Part shown: in pieces, positions 1 through 11,300 of the stretch | Layout: every line of letters starts with the position of its first letter | How positions within the stretch are numbered: the first letter of the stretch is position 1 | Origin: Stomoxys calcitrans | Taxonomy: Eukaryota; Arthropoda; Insecta; Diptera; Muscidae | Length of the DNA: 64,000 bases | Assembly: GCF_963082655.1 (NCBI RefSeq) | Contig: NC_081555.1 | Coordinates: 94,194,914-94,258,913 of the forward strand | Reading direction: 5' to 3' | Notes under the pieces: generated by a model | Told to the model about the DNA's origin: nothing | What the model saw: only the letters and a program-made list of their open reading frames with translations | The model's database searches: none | Made by a program: the position numbers and the translations under genes

Positions 1-2682
1 ATATTCGTAATCTACTCCCGAATGCCTTTGATTGGACATGAACATCCAATATGTCTGTTTGGTGGAGTTTTTGGGTTGTGACGGCCCGCAGCGTACATAG
101 GTTCTCATTTTAGGACCATATTCATATTCTAGTCTTCAATACCTTTCATTTGATACCCATATTGTTCCGATCGGTCCACTTTTGATTTTGGGTGGTGCCT
201 TTGTGGTAAGGGGGAGGGTGCGCCCCCTTTCTGATATCCAAAAATTATATAACCTATGTTTTCTAACAAACCAACCCGCACAATCTGTTAAAATTTCGAG
301 AAAATCGGTACAACCGTATTTTAGTCTATACGGAACAAACAAACCGACAAACAAATACAAATTGATTTTTGTATATAAGACTAGCTGGGCCCGGCCTGCT
401 CTGCTGTGCCCGATAATGCCACGTTGGAGATAAGTACTCTAAATTTGTAAATTTCTGCCTAATTTGAGTTGAAAATGTATTCCAATTTTCCTGTGGATCA
501 AATACCTCTTATTTAAACCCCAAGTAATTAAAAAATCTGTTTGGGGTGTGGTGTACCCCCAGAGACTTGGTCCCAAAAGTGAAAGTCAATTTCGTGTTCT
601 TCTCCCCAAGATCTTTCCTTTTAAATCCGTATTGCCATGGTCGTTAAATATGTCCGATTTAAGAGTTTTTTGGGGGGTGGGGTGACTCACAAGACACAAT
701 TGGATGCCAGATTCGTTTTCTACTCTCAAATATAAATGGTATATAAATCCGTTTGACGGGTTTTGGTGCTGGGCGGCCCTCCTAGTCAGCCCACCCCAGA
801 TTTGTAAGTGTGTAAACAAAATTTCACTTAAATCGCCCTACACATTTCCGAGATCTCGTATTTTTGAATACTATGGTAAGAGGGAGGGTGAAAAAGTTAA
901 AACAACCTCAACGAAATTTCTATATTTTATTTTGCTTATTCAAAAGATACCGATAACAGATAAATGCTGTATGATCAATTTTGACCACTCTGCCCTCTTT
1001 CTGTTCTTGTTGGTTTCTCTACAATAGCGCCATCTACTGCTGACTATCGGATTTACTAAACCCAATTGAAAACACCCAGTAGACTATGGGATTTACTAAA
1101 TGCAATTGAAAATAGCCAGTAGATGGCGCTAATTTAAATATTAGTGCTACTCGCTTGGCGTAGCTTAACGCCTATAACATTGATCCTCATGTGGTAGTTG
1201 TCTATAAATGACTATATGACTAACTATTAAATAGTCATCATCTAGTATTTTTTTAATTAAATCAAATTGCCATATTAAACGATTTTCTGTGTTAAAGAAC
1301 TAATTTGCCTGTCTATATATTTGGTGCGGTGGCGATAGTTCTTACTATTAAACCATGTAAAGCTTTTGAACAAAAATGTGTTGCCCAGTAGCTCTTCGTT
1401 TGTTCTTGTCTATCGACAAGCTTAAAATGGTTTGGATGAGGTGGTCCGCTAGATATATGAGCAGAATAAAGATATCTGATTCACAGTCCACAACCTTATA
1501 CCTTTAATTTAACCCCATATTGTCATGATTGGTGTATACAGCCGTTTGGTGGAGGGCGTCTATATGAGGGTTGTGAGCCACAACCCATATGCCACCATTT
1601 AAGGAGGTAAAGCACCACCTAGATTTTTGGACACAAAGTTTAATGTTATATTCATAATCTGCTCCCAAATGCCTAATATTTGAGTTAACTATGATCGACT
1701 AATATTGCCATTTGGAGGGCTTATCGAGGTTGGGGCGACCAACAATCACTTAAACCTAATTTTTTATGTCATATTCGTAGTCTACTCCCGCATACCTTTC
1801 AATCGAGTCCTATATTGATATGTACGTCCAATACGTCTGTTTGGGACATTTTTTGGAGTTTGCGACCATATTCATATTCTACTCTCCAAAAGCTTTCATA
1901 TTGTCCCCATCAGTCTGCTTTTGATTTTGGGTGGAGTAACGGGGGAGGGTCCGTCCCCTTTCGGTTATCAACAAATTATAAAGCCTATAACTTCTTCCTG
2001 ACCATATTCGTAATCTACTGCGAATACCTTTCATTTGAGTTCAATATTGTCATGCTCGTCCAATAAACCTGTTTTAGGGTGTTTTAGGGTCGGGGCGGCC
2101 CCCCAGTTACTTGGACCCATTTTTTGTTATAAAGTTCGTATTCTCCTGAATGCCCTCATTTGAGTCCCATATTGTAATAGATCGGCCCTCTTTTATCTTT
2201 GAGTCGCACTTTTGGGGTAAGGGGGAGGGTCTACCCCCCTTCCGATATGAACAAATTATAAAACCTATACGTCCTTCCTGGCCATATTCGTAATCTACTC
2301 CCGAATACCTTTCATTCGAGTCCCATATTGTCATTATCGTCTAATAAACCTATTTTTGGGGTTGGGGCGGCTCCGATTTTTTGATATCAAATTTGTATTC
2401 TACTCCTGAATACCTTTCATTTGAGTCCCATATTTTCACGATAAATCTACTTTTTTTTTTTGGATGGTACTTTCGAGGTAAGGGGGAGGGTCCGCCCCCC
2501 TTGCGATATCAAAAAACTATATATAGCCTATTGCTCCTTCCGGACCACTCCCCACAATCTGTGAAAATTTCAAAGAAATCGTTATAGCCGTTTTTGACTC
2601 TATACGGAACAAACAAATTTACAAACCCACAAACAAACGCAAATTGATTTTTGTGTATAAAATTTTGTCAAAATTAAATTTA
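1..2682 (-). repeat. Degenerate tandem repeats (TTTGAGTCCCATATTG family)
   Basis: Repeated blocks contain CCGAATACCTTTCATTTGAG, GTCCCATATTGTCAT and GGTAAGGGGGAGGGTCCGCC at irregular spacing of about 100-400 bp. Related blocks occur at 6250-6712, 36600-36890, 38290-38438, 39193-39230 and 46560-48970. There is also a unique stretch (about 900-1500) with direct copies of GGATTTACTAAA. No host exon recognised. Confidence 0.6.
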
Positions 2683-3213
2683 TTGAGATTCCATTGCAGG
2701 ATATGGTCCGGCTTTAGACCATTGTTAAATGCTTTCTTTTCAAAGAATAGTAATGGAAAAAACATTTAAAAGTCAGCAAAAAGTGTGTTGTTGCTAGAAG
2801 CATTTGACTGGTTTCCTGTATCGCGATTTCATTTTCGACCAAGAAAAATCATCAGCAGGAGATGTCACATGCATCATGGTGCTTTACAACCATTCCAACT
2901 GGAGTAAGTTGTAAAGCACACATCTGAATTTGAACAGGGCTCTTAAAAACGAATTGATTTATAAGCGCAATAGAAAACAAATCAGATGTGTGCTTTACAA
3001 CTAACTCCATTTGGAATGGTTGCAGTAAAGCACCATGATCCATTTGTAATCTCTTGCTGATGATTTTTCTTGGTCGAAAATGAAATCGCGATACAGGAAA
3101 CCAGTCAAATGATTCTAGCAACGACTGACTTTTAAATGTTTTTGGCTAAACTATTCTATGAAGCATTAAATAATAGTCTAAAGCCGGACAATATCCTGCA
3201 ATGGAATCTCATT
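2683..3213. repeat. Long foldback (hairpin) element, about 530 bp
   Basis: The left arm, from about 2685 (GAGATTCCATTGCAGGATAT), pairs with the right arm ending at about 3212 (ATATCCTGCAATGGAATCTC). Inner blocks such as CGCGATTTCATTTTCGACCA (2821-2840) pair with their complement at 3065-3095, and GTTGTAAAGCACACATCTGA with TCAGATGTGTGCTTTACAAC. The arms are about 240 nt with small mismatches and a loop of about 50 nt. No open frame. Confidence 0.75.
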
Positions 3214-3369
3214 AGATTTTAAGACCAAAAAAGAAAGCGCAGACAAAATTAAACAAAGTGTGCTAAGTTCTTATATACCCTCCATCATGGATCGCATTGG
3301 TCGAGTTTTTTACGCGATATCTCTTTTTAGGCAATTAAAGAATATTGAATAAGAAAGGTTGTGCTATTG

Positions 3370-4375
3370 AAGCTATATAAAGTTATAGTCCGATTCGAAC
3401 TATAAACGAATTGAATGCTAAACATTGTAGAAGTTATTGTGGAATATTTGGGTCCATTCGGATAAGAATTGCGCCTTGTAGGGGCTCAAGAAGCAAAATC
3501 GGGAGATCGGTTTTTATGGGAGCTATATCAAACTATTGATCGATTCAGACCATATTAGACACGTATGTTGAAGGTCATGAGAGAAGCTGTTGTACAAAAT
3601 TTCTGCCAAAACGGATGAGAATTGGGCCCTCTAAAGGCTCAAGAAGTCAAGATCCCAAATCGGTTTATATGGCAGCTATATCAGATTATGTACCGATTTG
3701 CGGCGTACTTAGCACAGTTATTGAAAGTCATAACAAAACACTTCATGCAAAATGTCAGTCAAATCGGATGAGAATTGCGCCCTCTAGAGGTTCAAAAAGT
3801 CAAGACCCAAGATCGGTTTATATGGCAGCTATATCAGATTATGTACCGATTTGCGGCATACTTAGCACAGTTATTGAAAGTCATAACAAAACACTTCATG
3901 CAAAATTTCAGTCTAATCGGACGAGAATTGCGCCCTCTAGAGGTTCAAGAAGTCAAGACCCAATATCGGTTTATACGACAGCTATATCAAAACATAAACC
4001 TATTTAAACCATACTCAGCTCGGTTGTTGGAAGTGACACCAAAACACCACGTGCATTTTTTCAGTCAAATCAGACAAGAAATGCGCCGTCTAGAGGCTCA
4101 AGAAGTCAAGACGAAAGATCGGTTTATATGGCAGCTATATCAAAACATGGACCGAATTGGCCAACTGACCTACACTAATTAAAAGTAGATGTGCAAATTT
4201 TCAAGCGCCTAGCTTTACATCTTCGAAAGTTAGCGTGCTTTCGACAGACAGACGGACGGACATGGCTAGATCGACTTAAAATGACATGACGATGAAGAAT
4301 ATATGGACTTTATGGGGTCTCAGACGCATATTTCGAGGTGTTAAAAACAGAATGACGAAATTAGTTGACCCCCAT
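3370..4375 (+). repeat. 153-bp tandem repeat block (CAGCCAAATCGGA family)
   Basis: Two almost identical consecutive 153-bp units (3615-3767, 3768-3920) are followed by diverged ones. They contain GATCGGTTTATATGGCAGCT and ACCGATTTGCGG. The unit is a multiple of three, so open frames of 130-135 codons appear without being genes. The end at 4220-4375 (GTGCTTTCGACAGACAGACG) is shared with 43860-43960. Confidence 0.7.
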
Positions 4376-5200
4376 CCTATGGTGGAGTGTGCTTTAGTTT
4401 TTCCTATAATTTCCAAAAAATTATTTTGCGTAAAAAAAAATAAATTTTTTCACCAATAAAACTTTTTCTTCGAATTTAGAAAGTTTCTTAAAAAATATAT
4501 GCCATCATTATTTGTCGTATCGTAAAAAATAAATTCGAATTTATTGGCAATCTCTAATGAGTTAGAACCACTTGTCAAGCCTTTGTACTTGTTTAAAGAT
4601 TTATTTAAATTAGCATATTTAAGACTTAAATATCTTAATAACCGTATAAACAATTGTATTGGATGTGGTTGCGTAGGAATGTGTGTAAACAACTGTAACT
4701 GCAACAGCAACTGGCTTACAATCGCAACAACATCGAACAGAAGCAGTAGGCAATGTAAATAAATCAATTTGTTTGTTGGCTGATTAGTTGGTTGGTTTTA
4801 ATGCACATTTGCTCAACAAGGTTGCCAACGTCTGCGACAGTTTGACGTTTCCATGCAAATTCAATGTGTAAATGTCGAAGTTTGCTGATGGATGGGTGGA
4901 TGAACGGACGGACAAAGACAGCTAACTGAACTCTTCCAAAGACGACTTTTGTGGATCTCTTTTTAGTAGTGCGTTAAAGAATCAATGCTTTGGGCATTGG
5001 CAATTAAATGAAATTATCATTGGTCGACAGACACTCTTGAAATTTGATCGCATGCCTAGCCATAACCATTCACCATCGTTTTTGTTTGGCCGCTTAGCAT
5101 TTGTCGATACATTGGTTGATTGCTCGATTTTGTTGTTAACTTTTGAATTTAATTGTGTTTTTCCTTGTCTTGTCTCTCTTTTTTGTTGTCGCTGTTGCAG
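4376..5200. other. Intronic sequence before gene A first visible exon
   Basis: AT-rich with short frames only. A Cys-rich 72-codon frame at 4544-4762 has no homology that I recognise. The last 50 nt are the pyrimidine-rich acceptor region. Confidence 0.5.
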
Positions 5201-5364
5201 ACATTGACTTCGCGCTGGGGCGAATGTGTACCGGCTGTGTGCGGTGGATCGGATGTTGAAATCTATTTGCAGCACTCATTGCAACGCAATGTGACGGTCA
5301 CCGACAAAATGTGCCAATCGCAACCGCACGAAACTTCCATAACCTGCGGAATGATCATTTATGC
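5201..5364 (+). CDS. Gene A exon: end of NRF cysteine-rich ectodomain
   Basis: The exon follows a strong pyrimidine tract ending TTGCAG and stops at the donor GTAAGT. It has 164 nt, enters in phase 0 and leaves in phase 2. It encodes the WGECVPAVCGGSDVEIYL segment, which aligns with WGICVPNACGGDVVRHML in gene B. A preceding exon is required by homology but none is visible upstream in the window. Confidence 0.85.
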
Positions 5365-8300
5365 GTAAGTATTTATTTGTTGTTTTTGTTTTCTGTTCTC
5401 TGTTTCCAATAGTTCTTGTTATGGAGTTTTGCCTTGCCATTTTAGAATACAAAGATTGTGTAATAATCGACAAATGTTCAATGATAAATTTAACATTCTT
5501 AAGACATTAAAAGAGACACATACAATTAAGACTTAAGACCTTAAGCAGCAGAAAAATTTTTTAAAACAAAATTTAAATAAAACTTAAAAACAAATTGATA
5601 AAAATATTTATAATTTTAACAAAATTTTCTAAAGAAAATAAATTTTGGTCATTTTTATAGAATGGTGGCAAATGCTTGACATTGTATATATAGATTCAAT
5701 TTTTATAGAAATAAAATTAGTTTTGAGTTTTTTTTTGTTCCAAAAATTATTTAATTTTGTTGTTGTAATCTTGTCCAGCTTAGATCAATGGATTTTTTGT
5801 TTCTATTGTTTCTAGAAAAACAATAAAAAAAGTTTAAGCAAAATGTAGTGCGCAAAATGCATTGGGTCGGCTGCAGAGATCACAATTTCCGCCTTACCAA
5901 GGATCTCATCAGTTCGTAAGGCATGCTTCTACCATTGCACTGCTGTTTTAGTGGCAAAACAATCTGATGAGGCCCTTGATAAGGCCGAAATCGCGATCAC
6001 TGTAGGCTGCCCAAGGCATTTTGCATGCCAGATTTTGCTTAAACTTTCAAAAAGTTTTTATTAATTTCCTTTTCTATACTGGGTTAGGCTAGGTAAGAGT
6101 GGCAGTCCTTTACAGACTCACTTAGACAATTTTAAGTCCATTTTGATACCACAGTAGCGACAGACCAAGGCTTCTGGCGGGAATCGAACCCACGACCCCT
6201 GCACTGGTAATCCAAGCACGCTACCAACTCGGCTACTAATAAGAAACAAAAAAATCCATTAGTCTAAGCTGGTCGCAACGAACGAAATAAAATGTTGACA
6301 AAATTTTCCACAAAAATTAAAAATTGGGTCCAAGAACCCAAGGGGCAGCCCCAACCCCAAAGCTTCACCACACAGACATAATGGACGTTCATGTTGGTAT
6401 AGCAGTCTAATAAAAGATAATCGGGAGCAGATTGCGCATGTTGAGTAAAAAATGAGGTAAAAGTAATGGGGGGTCGTCCCATCCCAAAATAATATCCAAA
6501 TGGGCTTATTATGGTCATATGGGACTCAAATGAAAAGTATTTGGGAGTAAACTACAAAAATGACATTAACATTAGTGACTAAGTATATAGGTGGCACTTT
6601 AACTCCTAAATCTACTTCAAATAGGTTAATTGACATGACAATTTGGAATTCAAATAAAACGTATTTGAGAGTAGAAAACAAATCTGGGGGCGTATCCCCA
6701 AACATTGGTTACCAGAACAAGGAAGATGCCTTCTAGTTCCTACCGTTGAACCATCCAGATCGCTTGAAAAAGCCCAACAACTTACGAATGTTCACATCCG
6801 CTAAATCAGACATGTTCTCAAAGAAATGAGACCCTAAAGTACAACTCCTTCTGACTGCTGCTATGGGACACACACACAGGTGTTCTAAAGTCTCTTCTTC
6901 TTCGATGTCCTCACAACCTTTGCAAAAGTCGTTGCTGGCAACATTCAGTCTATCAGCATGTTTTCCGATTAGACAGTGACCTGTCAAGACGGGCACAATG
7001 ACTGAGACGTCTGTTCTATCCAATGACAGCAAAGCAGTAGACCTCTTCAAATCTAGATTAGGCCACATAGTTTATGAATGCTCACAGCCCCCTCTTTGTG
7101 ACTATCTATCATTCGTTGTCCTTCGGGCCTGGTCCTGAAAACTTAGCTTACATGTCGCTAGAGGCATACCCACAGATTCCAGTATCCTTGGAATTTGTAG
7201 GGTAGTTTTTAGTCACGCAAGCTCGTCCGCTTTACAACTCCCTGGGATATCTCTGTGGCCCGGCACCCAGAACAGGTGTACAGACATCTCGTTGAGAGAT
7301 CTGCGACAGTCGAGGGCTGTTTTTGTGTTCAGAAATACATTCTCCATGGATTTAATGGCTGCCTGGCTGTCTGAGAAGATATTAATGCCAATCGTCGTTA
7401 TGACATTATATCTTAGCCATTGTACCAAGGATAACACAGTGTCCGTAGCCGCCACATGACCAAAGAGAAAGCTCTATTAGCCTCACGGCAATTTGTCTAG
7501 CCACAATGTCCAGAGGCATAAGATGAAGCATTAAATTCAGTGCATCAGATGGTGTCGTCCTCAGTGCGGCTGTGATGCACAAACAACCCATCCTTTGGAT
7601 CCGGTTGACTATTAAACGGTAGGTGGACTTTTGAAGCGCCGTCCACCAGACGACAGCACTAACAACTGCAGTATATACCTAGTACATGGCGCGCGGTCTA
7701 AACCCCCACAAAATTTGGCCAATGGGTCTCTTGCAGGTGTTCTTGCCCTTTCCAAAATGTTGGAATTCCTGTCCAGCAAAACACCCATGTATTTTGCGCT
7801 TTCTGTAAATGGAACATTCTCTCCTCTCAAAGAGACAGATGTCGCTGTAGGTAACTTTTATTTCCTGCTCAACAGAATTACTTCTGTCTTGCATGGATTT
7901 ACGCTTAGACTACATTCGGTAGCCCACTTCGCTGTTGCACGTAGAGCTACCTGAAGTATATCTCTAAGATTGCTGGGAAACTTTCCCCTAACCGCAATAG
8001 TCACGTCATACGCATTTACACCTTTTTCTTCCAGACACAATAATATATTGTTAATGGGTATATTCCAAAGTAGCGGAGACATTACACCTCTTTGAGGTGT
8101 TTTTCTGCTGACTCATCTTTTTGGATCCACAGATCCCAAGCCTGCCGTAATGCATTTTTTAGTAAGTAAGTTATTAATAAACTTTCTTACGGTAGAGTTG
8201 ATGAATACTGCATATCTCGGTCACCATCAGCCTCATCCAATCTTCCAGTCGGTGGTTGAAATTTTCGGATTACATTTCCTTAGGCTTCCAAGAATGAATT

Positions 8301-11300
8301 CAGGAAGTGGTATCCTTCTTTACTAAATCTAGTGCTGCACCTGTCCAGATCTCACCAATATTTTTTAACGCACAACGATACATTTTAATTGAGCGTTGAT
8401 CCCCGAAGGCAATTAGTCTGTATCGGCCCCGATACCAGCCTGCATCGTCACAAACTGTAGGAGACCCAGGAAATTCTGCAAGAACATACTGATGACAGCG
8501 CATAGACTACCCCATTCTAATTATTCTTAGGTATGTAGCCCTGCTCTTCTCGCTTGTCGACAACTGCCATCACCAAACTATTCCTAGCGACATAGCAAAT
8601 GTTCTTGGACCCATCTTACTATTGTTCGCCCTAGTTCTTTTAGGCATAGGATGCCATCCTGGTGACCGCTGCTTTTTTGGCTGACTGCGATGCAGTTTCC
8701 GAATCTAGACGTGTAGTCTTTGGGGTAGCCTGTGCAGCGAATACCCATAGTGAGTCTTAGGATCATTCGCATTAAGCCTCTCAATAAACCTAAGAGCGAT
8801 GCACCTTCTTTACTCCAACTCTTAAAGAGCGTGTTGGTTTGGCGAGGAAGGCCGATGGCCTGAGCAAATTATTGGCATGCGAAGATAGAATAGGTTCGGC
8901 CTTGTCCTTTAGACTCGAACCAGGTGTCTTCGTCTAAAGCCCCTGCTGACCAGTCGTCTGTCGACTAGTGGAACCTGGAGCTATCGCTCTACAAGTCAAG
9001 GTTTCAGTAGCAGACAACATGCTACGACCTGATACCACCACCGCAGCTATTGGTTCTTTGGAGTCCATTCTAAGCCTACTCCCGGGCTCTCGATCTGCCG
9101 CTCCACTGGAAACTGGCACAGATCATCAACCGCCTAATGGATAACACTAACGTAGCTATTCTTGAGTGACTTAAATTTTCCTTCCAAAAATAATGAACTA
9201 TTACGAGTTACAGAAAAATTGTTGCGGAGCGAAATAAAAAAAAAACGCCGGCTCCACTCAACGGTTCAAACAAGACAAAACGTCCATGAATCTCTTTTAA
9301 ATGGCAAAAATTTCCTGAAATTTTCTTTAAAAACTTAATTGTAATGGAAACTTTCTCAAAAGCCATATTTGGATGAAAAATTCCCTCTAAACACCAAATG
9401 GCAATAAAATATTTTAAATTTTTAAACCTAAAATCATTTAATTTTCTCTTTTTTTTCACAGACTTGTCTTGGCATTCTTTATATTTTTAACCATCTTGAG
9501 TACGGCTTATCATCTTTATTTGATAAAATCAAGAGATGACGAGAACAGCCTTAGCAAGACTATGAAGGACAACAATACTCGAAACATTGCCTTATTATCA
9601 TTTTCGATAATTGGTAAGTACTGCGGTGTGTGTATCGAAGTAGCAAATTACAGCTGAATTTATGGTAATCATAGCGCTACTCAATTACCCGTTTACTTTA
9701 GAACGGAACTCAAATGATTAACAACATTTTAGGCACAAAGTACATTTCCGCATGCCCTCTATCATAAGCAAGGCATGTAATTTTGCCATAATTGGCCTAC
9801 AATTTGATATACAGTGGGATGAAAAAGTTAAGGAACCTTAAAATTTAAATAAAATTAAGTTCAATCGAGTTACTTTGGCTTTGCCCATTCTACTAAGGAA
9901 CAGGGGCAAACTTCTCTTCCGATTCAAGTCTAAGCTCAATTATAAGGGGCCTCCTTTTTATAGCCGAGTCCGAACGGCGTGCCGCAGTGCGACACCTCTT
10001 TGGAGAGAAGTTTTATATGGCGTAGTACCTCACAAATGTTGCCAGCATTAGAAGGGAAAAATCACCGCTGAAAAGTTTTTCTGATGGTCTCTCCAGGATT
10101 CGAATCCAGGCTAACCTCTGCGCTACGGTGGCCTCCAAAGCTTGAAAAGCATTGGGCAGGCTAATATTGAAACATCAGGCAGTACAGGGATGGGACAGTC
10201 AATACAGCCTAACGAACAGAGACCCAATGAAGAAACCATTACCGACATTACCAAGATTCGGAAGACTAGAATAGGCAAAGAACCTAATATTGTATCGACA
10301 GGTTTCCCCACGTTTGCTAGGGTATAACTCGCCGGGGGATTCGTCACAGAAACTTATATTTGCAGCGACCAGAGTAGAGAAAGACGGTAATGTCATATTC
10401 AGTGTCACAATCTGTTTTATAGAGGTTAGAAATAGAATGAGGAAAGGAGTTTTAATGGGTAAGGAAGTTATTTGTGGGTTCAGCGTTCATAACGGAAATT
10501 ATGGTCAAGGAAGCCTTGAGGAGCTTCAAACCATTTAAGTCACTCGGACCTGATGAAATATTTCCGGCGTTACTACAAAAGGAGGTCGACTATCTGCTGC
10601 CACATCTGGCGCCAATTTTCACAGCCTGTCTAGGACTTACATGTATTTCGAAAGCCTGGCAGGAGGCAAGGGTGGTATTTATACCCAAGACCGGCAAGGC
10701 AAGTTATGCGACACCAAAGGCCTATAGACCTATAAGCCTTACGTCCTTTCTACTCAAAACCATGGAACATATTGTGGATACGGGGATAAAGAGTAGTACA
10801 TCCGAGGGTGACACACGAGGTTTTGCATAAATAGAAGAATCCATCGATGACAAAACGTACACACTGGCGGTATTCATTGACATCGAGGGGGCCAATCCTT
10901 AGACCAGTACCGGGTGGACCGGGTCCTTAGAGACTGGATAAACCATTGCAAAGAAACTGGGGGATAAATTGTGGGTCTCATGACATAAATATAAGGGTGA
11001 GTGGCACAGCGCACGCCACAATAAATGACCTATTGCGAATGCTGACTGAGGAGGAATTTGAGCCCACTGCTAAGCAGTCGATATTATAATACTTCTAAGG
11101 GGTAGGGATCCGAAAGGCCGGAAAGGTCTTGCATATGGCACATGACTGGGCTAGACCTAGGGGTCTCAATGTTAACCCAGAAAAGACCGAAACCTACTTT
11201 ATCACGAGGAAGAGGAGGAGGAGGAGGTGGGCTTATTTGACGCACCACGTTTCCTCAATAGAACGATTTCGCTATCTGCAAGGTCAAATACATAGGAGTG

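Noticed and set aside
3615..4182. 130- and 135-codon frames
   Set aside because: They arise from tandem repeats whose unit is a multiple of three. No start, splice signals or domain.
4544..4762. Cys-rich 72-codon frame as a missing gene A exon
   Set aside because: It does not match the NRF domain motifs seen in gene B exon 2 and lacks suitable splice sites in phase.
1..5200. Search for upstream gene A exons
   Set aside because: No NRF-like GLLxGN or signal-peptide exon is visible; the region is repeat-dominated, so the exons are probably left of the window.
6180..6238. Possible tRNA gene on the minus strand
   Set aside because: A and B boxes are perfect, but no closed acceptor stem is seen and the sequence continues into a LINE1-type tail, so it is a SINE.
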